The notes under the pieces are model-generated. The model was not told the origin of the DNA, did no database searches, and saw nothing but the letters and a program-made list of their open reading frames with translations. Of a DNA stretch of 64,000 bases, positions 33,241 through 44,007 are shown one piece after another (the stretch's first letter is position 1; every line of letters starts with the position of its first letter). The position numbers and the translations under genes were made by a program. Source of the stretch: Adenophora triphylla var. japonica (taxonomy: Eukaryota; Streptophyta; Magnoliopsida; Asterales; Campanulaceae); the NCBI GenBank assembly GCA_022495995.1, contig JAFEMH010002440.1, positions 124,001 to 188,000 of the forward strand, in the 5' to 3' direction.

Positions 33241-34084
33241 ACAACTGTATGCCAAACCATGATTTTTAACACTATGCACGGTAAACCAGGGCCGACGCCA
33301 ACACAACTGTATGCCAAACCATGATTTTGAACACAAAATCTTCAAAATTTTAATTTTTCATGCATTCTTGAAACAATTTAAACAAAATATAGATATAACT
33401 TCAATTTTGAATTTTGAATTTTGAAGGAAAAACTCACTGTGCTCGACATTCACTACTATAGTTGTTTCTTGCTCTAAGATGTTGATCTAACTCCTTCCTT
33501 GATATGCCTATCAATAATTTAAACATTCTATTACCCAAATATGACAAGGATTCACTAAAATTGAACAAAAAAGAGGGCAAATATTACCTAGGGTTTAAGG
33601 GCTCTCTCTCCCAAAGCTGCCTTGTTTGATTTTTTTTTTCTTTTCTTGCCTTGTCTGTGTGTGTTTGTACGTGTAAGTGGGTGGGTGTGGGTGTATTTTG
33701 ATAGTTTAGGAGGGTGTTTATTGAAGGGTTTAAAAGGATAGAATAGTAACAATAGTGGTATAGTTTTAATTTTTATAAGTAAACTTAGTAATGCGGGGGT
33801 ATTATATAAGTGTACGGGGTGAATAACAATTCTCATTTTAAAATATAAAAAAATTATTAAAAACCAATTTGAGTTTTTAATACTGATCACTTATTCATGA
33901 TAAGACTTTTATCAATAGGTTAGAAAAAAATTGTGGGGGACATAAATAAATTAAAAAAGATATAAAATATAAATAATTAAAAAAGATATAAATTCTTTGA
34001 AATATTTTTTTACTCGTGCGTTTAACGCACATGTGTATCACTAGTTATTAAATAACTTTTAGATCCACTACTAAGTTTGGTTTG
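33241..34084. other. Host intergenic DNA
   Basis: A short tandem duplication at 33238-33335 (words CAACTGTATGCCAAACCATG and ATTTT(T/G)AACAC). The remainder is AT-rich; the block 33595-33690 is CT/GT-rich. No gene recognised. Confidence 0.45.
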
Positions 34085-34790
34085 TGAAGAGTATGCATAA
34101 ATTCTGTGTATCTCTATTCCCTAAATAAATATCGAAAAAAGTTTTAAATTTGCATCATATCTTCAAAAAGTTGAAAAAAAGAAATTTGAAAAAGAAAATA
34201 TCATCTCTCATTTAGACACTCTTCTTGTTCGGTAGTTATCATCTTTCTCTGTGATTGATTCTTGACAGCCAAATTTTTTAAATGATGACATGGACCGCTA
34301 GCCAATAGGAATGGGATAAATCATTTTCTGATGAATAAAACAAAATGATGTAGCTTTTATCATATATCACGGTGACGATGGGAATGGGATAAAGCCGAGT
34401 ATATGTATGTTGACATCTTTATCTTTGTGCTTAATCAATCATGTAACAGCTGGCCAATGGCTTCCGTCGTGTATCACAGCTGGCCTTAATCAGTTATGTT
34501 ATCTCCCTGTCTTCTTCCTCCCTCTTTTTTCCTCTCTCTTAACCAAGAACCTTTCATTTTCTTATCCTTTCAACAACAACAATGGCTTCCTACCCCCACC
34601 TAACCAAGAACCTTTCTTTCATCCTCCCCATTTCACCCCTCCGACCAACAACTTTTATATCCAATTTCCCAAAACTTTGTCTCTTGAAATTAATCGAACC
34701 TTCGATGTTTAATGAACCACACCCCCCCAAACAGTTTATTTTGTACCTACTTTCAAAGAAAACTCCCAAAGTTTCTTGACAAAATAAGGG
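34085..34790 (+). repeat. Duplicated host promoter/5'-exon segment, copy 3
   Basis: 34085-34235 matches 4610-4770. 34235-34660 matches copies 1 and 2, ending in CAACAACAATGGCTTCCTAC at 34574-34593. From this ATG an open frame of about 65 codons runs to 34779 (MASYPHLTKNLSFILPISP...). Copy 1 has one more C in the TACCCCC run, so its frame differs after the fourth codon. No domain is recognised and which frame, if any, is coding is unclear. Confidence 0.55.
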
Positions 34791-35702
34791 GTTTTCTTGA
34801 ATACAAAGTTTCTGTGTGTTGATGTTGAGAAAATAAGAGCAGAATAAGAGGGGTTAATTGCCTTTGATATTAATGTCGAGAATTACAGATGGGCGAAATG
34901 TAGGTGGTGCTTCAATGGTGAGTGCCTTTTTTGATTTGATTGCCATATTTGTTCAGATTGTATGGGTGGTGACTATGGTGTATTACAGAGGATGAGGGAC
35001 TGATGGTGACGACAAATGAGGGTGATGGCTATCAAGGATGGTGGAGATTTTGATTGTTTTTTTGGTTTATTTTGTTTGAGGTTGAAGATGAAGGATAGTT
35101 GACATGATCATGTAGGCAAAGAAACAAACTGCACCACATATTACACTATCAACCTACCAAAACCCAACCCAACTTCTTACTAAAGGACAATTTGGGGTTT
35201 CAAAATATCAATCCCTCTTAATAGTTGATACCCAAGTTGGAGAAATGAAAGATTCACTTCCATGTTGAATGAAAGAAAAATCTTCACTAATTACATGGCT
35301 CATCACATCCCCACTAGGGCTAAAATTCACTAAATTAACAAATGAGCTCCAAAGATACAGAAATTTAAATTCAAAGAGGCGAAAATTTCCATACCTGTCA
35401 TAATCATGGGCAACCAAATACTTAAGGCAAATGAATCTGGTCAAAATTGTGTCTAGGTCAGAGTTTTGGAGGGAAAGTGCTATATTGACTTCATCTTTTA
35501 TATATTAATAGATGTTGCAGAACTGATGAATTATATTGAAGCTAGCAATCAATGTATTTTAGGAAGGGGGGAGTATAAGTGAGTATTCTGAAAATGGTTA
35601 AAGATCAGATTCTCAACTGCAGAACTGATGAATTATATTGAAGCTAGCGATCAATTTCACAATATACGTGAACCTAAAGATTGACTATCATTTTGGATAC
35701 AC
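34791..35702. other. Host DNA downstream of the CtpA-like gene
   Basis: No recognisable gene. An ATG at about 34873 opens a short frame (MSRITDGRNVGGASM) ending at a GTGAGT donor-like site, which might be a small exon. A word series TGCAGAACTGATGAATTATA and TTGAAGCTAGC(A/G)ATCAAT is duplicated at about 35515 and 35620. Confidence 0.4.
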
Positions 35703-36559
35703 CTATTTACAAATAATTTGTACAGACATTGCGAGCTTACAAGAGGCAGAGCCTTGGGAGCCTTGAATATCCAACTCATGCTCTGCAACCAATATACATG
35801 AATCATTTTCCAAGGATGAGGAGGGAGGAGAGTTCTTGCTTTTCAAAAATGAATTCTTTGGTGAATTTAGCATCTCGGTTGTGCATTGGACATCGGGTGT
35901 TATGCCAACTTGGTCTATGTCATGAAGTGCCGGTGATAAATACTTTGCGACTGTGATAAAAAGAGCCGATCCATCATGCGAGTGAGTAACACTCTGCAAT
36001 GAATGAAGTTGGTTTGAAAACTTTAATTGCATCCAAAACCATACTTTATACAAACTTGTTGATGACCTAATGAAAAAGGGCAGGCATTCCTCGGTACCCG
36101 GGGGAACTTCGACTTTGAGGTTCCACGACTTTGGCGTCATCAACCACGTAAGGCCAATGGTGATACCATCTTAGATTAGAGGTTTCACCTTAAAACAAAT
36201 TGGTAATTCCATGTTTAGTTCTCTAGGAGATGTGGAATATATAGTAAAACAAATTGGCCCAGGAGCACGAGGCTTCCACCTATGTGACTAAAACAAAAGA
36301 AACAAAGAGTGCCTCTTTTCCCATCGAAGTACATGGCAAAAATTAGACCTTTCCGAGACCCTTTAATGGTGGTAGCCTCGTGCTCCTGGGCCATCACTCT
36401 TTACTAGAGACTTTTTAGTTGACAAATCTTTTCAAGCATAAAACAACAATGAATACCTGAATTTTTCCTTTGCCAAAGGTTTTGTGACCCACTAGTTTTG
36501 CCCTGCCATTGTCATGGAGTGCCCCTGCCAAGATCTCACTCGCACTTGCAATTCCCTCG
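35703..36559 (-). pseudogene. CtpA-type carboxyl-terminal-processing peptidase, 3' exons
   Basis: The minus-strand exon 36559-36457 encodes [34 protein letters not shown] and ends at a GTATTC donor. It carries the catalytic SASE (Ser) and K-x3-GKG (Lys) region of peptidase family S41. The last exon, 35993-35703, begins after a TTGCAG acceptor with SVTHSHDGSALFITVAKYLS, PALHDIDQVGITPDVQC and ends with VAEHELDIQGS, a short tail and a stop. This is a plastid (thylakoid-lumen) C-terminal-processing protease of the CtpA3-like group. The two exons join in phase. The exon at 36559 is cut by the Tat element; its first ten bases lie at 50033-50024. Confidence 0.88.
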
Positions 36560-37459
36560 TGATGACGCCAAGCTTTTCAGGGTCAGGAGCGGTTCAAGGA
36601 TATCTGGCTAGGATATTTAGGTGGTTTGTTGGTACCTAGATCACAACACAAATAAGCACCGTTAAGGTCAAAGTTGGATGTTACTCCAACTCAGGCCCTC
36701 GGGTGTGAGAGTAAGAATACTGAGTAATAAGGCTTTGAATACCTTGGAGTGTGTGTGTGTTTAGGGTTTAGAGTAATATGGCTTACTTGATTGTATATGG
36801 AACATATATTGCCCAAGGGGGTAAAGACCTTCTATTTATAGGCAATGCCATGGTGCTTGTTGATGTAAGCAATGAGATCAGCCCTAGGGGCACCTTGGTA
36901 TTTGACCAGCTACACGTGTCCGCATCCAATTGGTCCTGTCAGGGAGGGAACATTGACTGTCCAGGGGACATGGCTGAAAGGGACATGAGCCGTGTAGCCG
37001 GCTTGGAGCATTAAATGGAATAGTAGGCGCCTGACTGAGCCACATTGAATGCGTGATGGGGGAGCCGGCAAGTGGCCTGTCAGAGCCAGTAAGCTAACTT
37101 GCTCAGTAAGGCTTGACATTAACCGGGAAGCAGACATGTGCCCGCGGTCAACGTTGTGGCCGCAATTAAAGGTATATGACGCGAGCACGGTTGATGCGGT
37201 CATGCCTACTGCGGGCATGGGTCCCCGCGGACATACAATCTGCGGGCACGGGCCCAACGGTCATAGGTCGTGCGAGCACGAATATAGCGGCCAGGATCCT
37301 TCTGGTCTTTGACAGGATTAATGCGGGAAGGGACGCGGTCTTGACCTCAAGGGCCTATCTGTCCGCGGTCTTCCCTCCCAGCGGTCTAGGAACTGCCACG
37401 TCACTGGTTCCTTGGACCAGACCGAGCGCGGGCCCGGTCCAGTAGATCCGGGCTCATCA
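36560..37459 (-). repeat. Complete LTR in inverted orientation (left terminus of Tat element)
   Basis: Starts TGATGACGCCAAGC, the reverse complement of the LTR 3' end, and ends GGGCTCATCA, the reverse complement of the LTR 5' end TGATGAGCCC. It corresponds over its whole length to 49123-50023 with scattered differences. The target duplication CCTCG abuts it directly. Its TATA box (complement TATAAATAG, about 36832-36840) points leftward. Confidence 0.9.
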
Positions 37460-37464
37460 ATAAT

Positions 37465-37931
37465 TACTATTCCATTTAATGCTCCAAGCCGGCTACACGG
37501 CTCATGTCCCTTTCAGCCATGTCCCCTGGACAGTCAATGTTCCCTCCCTGACAGGACCAATTGGATGCGGACACGTGTAGCTGGTCAAATACCAAGGTGC
37601 CCCCTAGGGCTGATCTCATTGCTTACATCAACAAGCACCATGGCATTGCCTATAAATAGAAGGTCTTTACCCCCTTGGGCAATATATGTTCCATATACAA
37701 TCAAGTAAGCCATATTACTCTAAATCCTAAACACACACACACTCCAAGGTATTCAAAGCCTTATTACTCAGTATTCTTACTCTCACACCCGAGGGCCTGA
37801 GTTGGAGTAACATCCAACTTTGACCTTCACGGTGCTTATTTGTGTTGTGATCTAGGTACCAACAAACCACCTAAATATCCTAGCCAGATATCCTTGAACC
37901 GCTCCTGACCCTGAAAAGCTTGGCGTCATCA
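37465..37931 (+). repeat. 5'-truncated direct LTR of Tat element
   Basis: Corresponds to 49557-50023, so the first 434 bp of the LTR are missing. It ends GGCGTCATCA just before the PBS-like site. It forms, with 36560-37026, a 467-bp inverted repeat around a 438-bp spacer. The TATA box TATAAATAG at 37651 is retained. Confidence 0.9.
37651..37659 (+). promoter_or_regulatory. TATA box of the truncated 5' LTR
   Basis: TATAAATAG, identical in the 3' LTR (49743) and in the inverted copy. Confidence 0.65.
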
Positions 37932-37932
37932 G

Positions 37933-37950
37933 TGGTTCCATTGCCGGGAA
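37933..37950 (+). other. Primer binding site (tRNA-Asp-like, degenerate)
   Basis: TGGTTCCATTGCCGGGAA begins one base after the LTR end. The Tat/Athila-type PBS complementary to tRNA-Asp reads TGGCGCCGTTGCCGGGG; this copy differs at a few positions. Confidence 0.55.
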
Positions 37951-38070
37951 AGCTTTTAGAATCTTTTCTTTATCTACTTCCCGTATATTTTGTTTTCAAG
38001 GCACCTCTCGTGTCCTAAACAAAACGAGTGCCGAAAGGCTCTTCTTTTTTCCATCATCTTTTCACAGAAT

Positions 38071-39694
38071 ATGTCTAAGATACTGGAAAACGCTGGTCAT
38101 TTGACCTTGGAGGATGAGAACCAAGCCTCACCCTCCGCTATCAATAAGGGTAAGCAAACTAACTCTGTCTTCAACAGAATGGGGGCCCGTTCCCAGTCTG
38201 CTCACACCATTTCCCCCGGTCAGAAAGCCATGCACAAGCTGACAGACCAAATACGTGCTGAAAAAGCACAAGCCCTCCTAAACAAAAGTCCCAAAACTCC
38301 ACAAGCTCCCCCCAGAAACACCACCATAAACACCCCTCTCTCCCCGGAGCAAATCCTGAGGAGACAAGAAATCCTGGACTCCAAATCCAAGCTGGTCGCT
38401 GAGGCCATGGTAATTGCCGACCAACAATTGGAAATGTTCGAAATAGAGGCCAATGGAGGGCTCCAGTTCCCACAAGGGTCTCAAAGGTTCTCCCAACGAG
38501 CTCCCGCTAAATCGCTTGCTAGTCAAGCTGCGGGGGCAAATCGGGTTGAACCAACCCTTGAGCGCGGACAGATGGCCAAGCGCAGTGTGGTGCACGTAGA
38601 TGATAGCGAGGAGATTGGCGAAGAGGCGCAGTCAAACCAACGTGCGAGGCCCCAAGCACTACCCTTGGCTCCGGCCAAGGGGAAGGCCGTGGCTCCACGT
38701 AATAAAAAACAGAAGGTTGATAGCCAGAACCCTGAGTTTGTTGATTTCATGCAGAAAATGTGGGAGACCCATCAGAAGGCAGCCCAAAAATGTGGTCGCA
38801 CAATGGATGCCTTCAGCGATAAGATTGCGCGGGCACCTATCTAGAAGGGGAAGCCCCCCCAGATGGATACATATGATGGTTCCAAAAACGCGAGGAGCCA
38901 CATGGGTCGATTTGAGGGCCAAATGGCATTATTCTCCGCGGACGAATCCGTAATGTGCAAAGCTCTAGCTGCCACTTTCACGGGCAAGACCCTATCACGG
39001 ATGCGGCTCTCAAACCCCGCTCCATCGGCTCTTTTGGCCACTTCGGGAACATTTTCCTTAATGCCTTTCTTTGGAGCCGGGTGCCCGCTAGACCAAAGAC
39101 AGATCTTGTCCGTGTCAAGCAGGCCCCCACTGAATCCACAAAAGATTACATTGCTCGCTTCAGAAAGGTGAGCGAGGAGATAGTGGATCTAGAAGGGGGG
39201 GATATTAGACTTTGCTTTGAGGGAGGCCTCACCTCCTCCTTCCTGAAATTGAATTTCGCCTCCAGCCCGCCAAAAACAGTGGAGGAGATGTATGAAAGGG
39301 CTTCTGCCATTGCCTCTGCCAAGGAGAGCAGTATGCCCGTTCCTCGAGATTCCGCCAAGGAAAGAATAAGCCAAGTTCAGGAGACCACCCAAGAGGCTGC
39401 CCAAGTTAACAACCAGGGCAAGAACAGAGGCCGTGGGTCGGACAAGCTCCAGAAAAAAGTTGCGGAAACAGTCTACACCGAGCTCACCGAGCCGCGAGCA
39501 GTGATCATGAGGGCGTCAGATTTTCCTCCTCCTCCCCCATGCTCAGAAAACCAAGTGAGAGGAGTAGGACAAAGTTCTGCGAGTATCATAATGATCACGG
39601 GCATGGAACAGAAGATTGCTTCCAGCTAAAAAGAATAATTCAGCAGAGAATCAATGATGGGGAGCTAACCAGATGGATCAAGGGAAATAACTAG
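38071..39694 (+). pseudogene. gag of the Tat element
   Basis: Start at 38071 (MSKILENAGHLTLEDENQ). A Gln/Glu-rich helical region (EQILRRQEILDSKSKLVAEA) precedes an amber stop at 38842. The same frame continues with PQMDTYDGSKNARSHMGRF and ESVMCKALAATFTGKTLS, the conserved gag capsid-like domain. A frameshift near 38995 moves it to DLVRVKQAPTESTKDYIARF and MYERASAIASAKES. A second shift before 39572 leads to the FCEYHNDHGHGTEDCFQLK zinc-knuckle-like motif and a stop at 39692. Structural protein of the virus-like particle, now broken at three or more places. Confidence 0.8.
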
Positions 39695-39739
39695 GCCCCC
39701 AATAATAACCAGCAGCGGGCACGAAACCCTCGTGGTCCC

Positions 39740-41886
39740 GAGAGGGTGGAAAGAGACAATTTTGAGGATGACGACGGAGACTACAATATAAACTTCATCG
39801 GAGAAGAACCTCCCTCCAACAAACAGCTCTCCCTCCAAATCCGGACATTAGAGAAGGTTTTCTCCGTCCCCGAAATGGCTCCGGAAGAAGAGCAAGAAAT
39901 TGGGTTCAAAAGGAGTGAACTTGCCTCCACCCTTTTTCATTCCACTCAGCCTCTCACCCTCAGAATGAGAATCAACCGGGCAAACATAGGCCGAGTGTTG
40001 ATAGATCTTTGGAGCTGCCGCGATATACTCTATTACCATACGTTGGTAGGAATGAGAATGGCGAAGCCCATCTTTTTCCATATGCGGGCATGCTTGAGGG
40101 CTTCACAAATCACTTGGCAGAAGTAAGGGGAAAGGGGACGATTGTGTTTGACGTAACTATTGGGGAAAAGCCCATGCAGAAGACGGCCAAGATAACTTTC
40201 ATGGTGGTCGATCTTCCTTCCCGATACAATGCCATTCTCGGCGTAGCTGCTCGGGCCGAATTGGGAATAGTTGCGTCCGTTCCCCACCAAAGGGTGAAAT
40301 TTAACACCCCGGGCGGGGTTGCTACCATCAAGAACCAGCCCGGGAGATTCCTCCGAGCACTTGAGGAAAAAAGGAAAGAACTGAAAGGCCAGACCTCCTG
40401 CCCGCAGATAGAGGGCGAGGACAAATCGAAAGAGGGTAAAAGCGAGGACAAATCGAAAAAGGGAAAAACCCTTGCACTCCCGCCGGCACCCATATCCATT
40501 GGCATGCTTTCTTTCCATTCCACGAAGGTGGAGCTCAAGACGAGCAGAAAATCGAAGCAATTGGCCCCTATTGAGGGAGGTTATATTGATCGGGGAATAG
40601 AGGGGGAGATTGACCGCGATATCATATACTCTATGGCAACACTGACTGGAGCTCAGGTCAACCCCCCAACCATAATCATTGACTCCTTGCACAACCGTGA
40701 AATCAACGACCTCCAACCTAACGACGAGCTCGAGGAAGTGGTAATCAATCCCCACTTCCCCGAGCAAACAGTTAAGGTCGGGCTGGAAATTCACAGCGAG
40801 GAGAGAAGAATCCTGATCGAATTCTTAAGGGCAAATTGTGATGTGTTCGCTTGGAGGGTGGAAGATATGCTGGGAATCAGCGAGGACGTGATCCTCCACA
40901 AAATCAATGATGACCCATCCTTCAAGAACATTCACCAAAAATCAAGATACTTCTCCCCGGAGAAAGAGATTGCGATCAAGGAAGAGGTGGAAAAATTGTT
41001 AAAAGCGGGGATAATTAAGGAAATTTCCTACCCCAAATGGCTGGCCAATGTGGTAATGGTCAAAAAATCTAACGGCAAATGGAGAATGTGTGTTGATTTC
41101 ACCGATCTCAACAAGGCATGTCCCAAGGATTGTTTCCCTCTTCCTCGCATTGACAGATTGGTGGATTCTATAGCCGGCCACAGAGTATTAAGCTTCATTG
41201 ATGCATACTCCGGCTACCATCAGATCCAAATGGCTCCTGAAGATGTCCGCTCTGTAGCTTTCATCGCTGCGGGGAAGACTTACTGCTACAAAATGATGCC
41301 CTTCGGGCTGAAAAACGCAGGAGCCACCTATCAAAGAATGGTCAATTTGGTCTTCAAAAACCAACTAGGCAGAAACCTTGAGGCCTACATTGACGATATG
41401 GTTATAAAGACTAAGGAAAACTCCCATGAGCTCGACGTGGAGGAAACCTTCAAAAACTTGCGCCGCAATAACATGAAGCTAAACCCCCTTAAGTGCGCCT
41501 TTGGGGTCAAGGCGGGCAAGTTCCTCGGATTCATGGTCAATCAAAGAGGGATAGAGGCTAATCCAGAGAAAATCCAAGCCCTATTGGACATGAAACCTCC
41601 TGCTTGCATGAAGGATGTACAAAAACTCAATGGTCGCATCACCGCACTTGGCCGCTTCATCTCACGGTCAGCAGAGAGATGCCTCCCTTTCTTCAAAACT
41701 CTCAAAGGGGGGAAGAGAGCTGATAAATTTACATGGAGCACTGAGTGCCATCAAGCTTTTGAGGAAGTCAAAACTTACCTCGGGCAGCCACCTCTACTCA
41801 GCAGCCAGGTGCCCGGGGAAGAGCTTTTTCTGTTTTTAGCGATTCTTGACACAGCGATAGGCTGCTGTTCTTGTAAGGGAGGATAA
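39740..41886 (+). pseudogene. Protease and reverse transcriptase of the Tat element
   Basis: The protease region (about 39960-40320) has RVLID followed by DILYYHTL and later YNAILGVAARAELG. The expected D-(S/T)-G active site is replaced by DLWS, consistent with an indel near 40005. An open frame then runs 40009-41886. RT motifs are in order: VVMVKKSNGKWRMCVDFTDL, CFPLPRIDRLVD, SFIDAYSGYHQI, MMPFGLKNAGATYQ and the catalytic YIDD at about 41390, then the connection with KCAFGVKAGKFLGF and the start of RNase H (TWSTECHQAFEEVK). The frame breaks near 41860. YIDD rather than YVDD is common in Tat-group RTs. Confidence 0.88.
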
Positions 41887-42560
41887 TAACTCCCAAAAAC
41901 CAGTTTATTATGTATCTAAGGCGTTGTCCGCCGTAGAAGGGCGTTATCTTAATATAGAGAAGTTAGCTTACGCCTTGCTTGTATCTGCTCGAAAATTAAG
42001 AGCCTACTTTTCTGCACACCCTATAACTGTACTGACTGAGGCCCCGCTTAGAAAGGTTTTACACAAACCAGAGTCCTCGGGGAGAATGCTAGCTTGGTCT
42101 ATCGAGCTCACTGAGTTCCAGATCACCTACTCCCCGAGAAAGACAATCAAAGCGCAGGCCTTGGTAGATTTTGTGGTAGAATCCTCATTCAAAATGGCGG
42201 ACAGCGACTTAGGGAAGAGAAAGCGAGCAGAATCTGAAGAAGTCCCAAGTAGCCCGTGCACAGAAATTATACAGCCAAGGGAGCGTCCAGAGGAGGTATG
42301 GATTCTATATGTGGACGGCTCAGCGAGCAAGTTGATTAGTGGCGCGGGCATACTTCTGATCGCACCCTGCGGGGAGAAATTTAAGAGAGCCTTGAGGTTC
42401 AAGTTCGAAGCATCAAACAATCAGGCTGAGTATGAAGCGATTATAGCAGGCATGGAATTGGCAAGAGACTTGGGAGTTCAGAATATAGAGATCAATAGTG
42501 ACTCTCAGCTCATAGTTAATCAAATTAGGGGGAGTATGATACTATCGACCCGGTGCTAAC
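41887..42560 (+). pseudogene. RNase H and additional (archaeal-type) RNase H
   Basis: The regular RNase H end is read in a shifted frame from about 41890 (YVSKALSAVEGRYLNIEKLA, LTEAPLRKVLHKPE, GRMLAWSIELTEF). A linker then leads to WILYVDGSASKLISGAGILL, NNQAEYEAIIAGMELARDLG and INSDSQLIVNQIRG, the D-E-D pattern of the second RNase H that marks the Tat lineage. The frame is lost at 42559; upstream PEG-type linker residues (about 42190-42290) are acidic. Confidence 0.85.
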
Positions 42561-42625
42561 TTCGATCTTGCGGCCTTGCAAAAACCCTCATCAAAAATTT
42601 CACCTACTATGAGCTGAACCAAGTC

Positions 42626-44007
42626 ATGAGAGAGGATAATGTGGAAGCTGACCTCCTCTCCAGAATAACCGATCAAGAAATTGGGGAATTAGAAGCAAAT
42701 TGCCAGATTGAATTCACAGAGAGACCTGCTATAGATCGGATTCAGATAAACAATATTGAGGATCAAGTAAGGGACTGGGTAGATGAAATGAAGGATTACA
42801 TCGAGAGGTAAACCCTCCCCGAGGACCCCGTAAAGGCTAGAGCCATCAGAACGGTGTCCGCAAAATACCTCGTCCTCGATGGGGTACTTTTTCGACGATC
42901 ATTCGCCAAGCCTTTGCTGAGATGTGTCAAAACTCACATGGTCACCAACTTACTCTATGAGGTCCATGAAGGAGTTTGTGGCGGACATCCAGGTGCTCGC
43001 ACCCTCTCAGACAAGATAAAATTCCAAGGATTCTTTTGGCCCACAATGAGAAGGGATGCGCAGGAGTATGTGAGAAAGTGTGATAAGTGCCAGAGATTTG
43101 CAGACATCCCTAGACTACCATCAACAGAGCAAACTTTGGTCGTACCATCGTGGCCGTTTGATACGTGGGGGATTGATCTCATTGGACCATTTCCGACTGC
43201 TAGAGGAAACATCAAGTATGCTGTGGTGGCCGTGGATTATTTTACCAAGTGGACAGAAGCCAAGGGCTTAGCCACTATCTCCTAGGAGAATACAATCAAT
43301 TTTGTCCACGATCACATCTATTGTCGATTTGGGGTTCCCCGAGCAATCATCTCAGACAATGGCACCCAATTCTCTGCGAAATTCACTACTGAATGTGTGA
43401 GAATGAAGGTGCAACACCGTAAGTCCGCAGTTGCCTATCCTCGGGGAAACGGCCAAGCTGAGGCCGCAAACAAGCTAGTTCTGACCGCCTTAAAGAAAAA
43501 TTTGGAGGGGCGAGGAGGACGATGGTTGGACGAGCTCCAGACCGCATTATGGGTTGTCCGCACAACTATAAGGAATTCTACAGGAGAAACTCCTTTCTCG
43601 CTCACGTATGGGTCAGAGGCAATGGTTCCAGTTGAGGTTGCCCTACCCTCGTACAGAGTCACTTACTTCGACGAGTCTCAAAATGAGGCAAACAGAAGGT
43701 GTGACCTGGACGATCTCGAAGGAAAGAGAATGCGGGCATATGAAAAATGGTGAACTACAAACAGAAAGCAAAGAAGCACCATGACAAAAGAGTAAATAAG
43801 AGGAGTTTTTTAGTTGGAGACTGGGTACTCAGAAGCGTAGAGGTCCAAGGGACCCAGCTTGGTTTCAACAAACTGTCCCCGAAATGGGAAGGTCCATATG
43901 AGGTCACCAAAATAGTCAAAGAGGGCACCTACATATTGCGACCAAAAGAGGGAGAAGAGCTTAAGCACGCTTGGAATAGCGACCACCTTAAAAGATACTT
44001 CTTTTGA
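42626..44007 (+). pseudogene. Integrase of the Tat element
   Basis: HHCC zinc finger: H in EVHEGVCGGHPG and CDKCQRF at about 42960-43095. Catalytic core: D in WGIDLIGPFP (about 43170), D in IISDNGTQF (about 43355), E in GNGQAEAANK (about 43455). An in-frame TAG at 43283 and another stop at 43751 interrupt it. The C-terminal part from 43747 (KHHDKRV, GDWVLR, KWEGPYEVTKIVKEGTYIL) is the usual GPY/F-like domain, ending HAWNSDHLKRYF and a stop at 44007. Confidence 0.87.

Noticed and set aside
33588..33890. A 100-codon frame on the minus strand
   Set aside because: Low-complexity Lys/Thr/His content from a CT/GT-rich stretch; no homology recognised.
37049..37445. Open frames on both strands within the inverted LTR
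   Set aside because: The same frames occur in the 3' LTR at 49137-49533; they are GC-rich non-coding LTR sequence.
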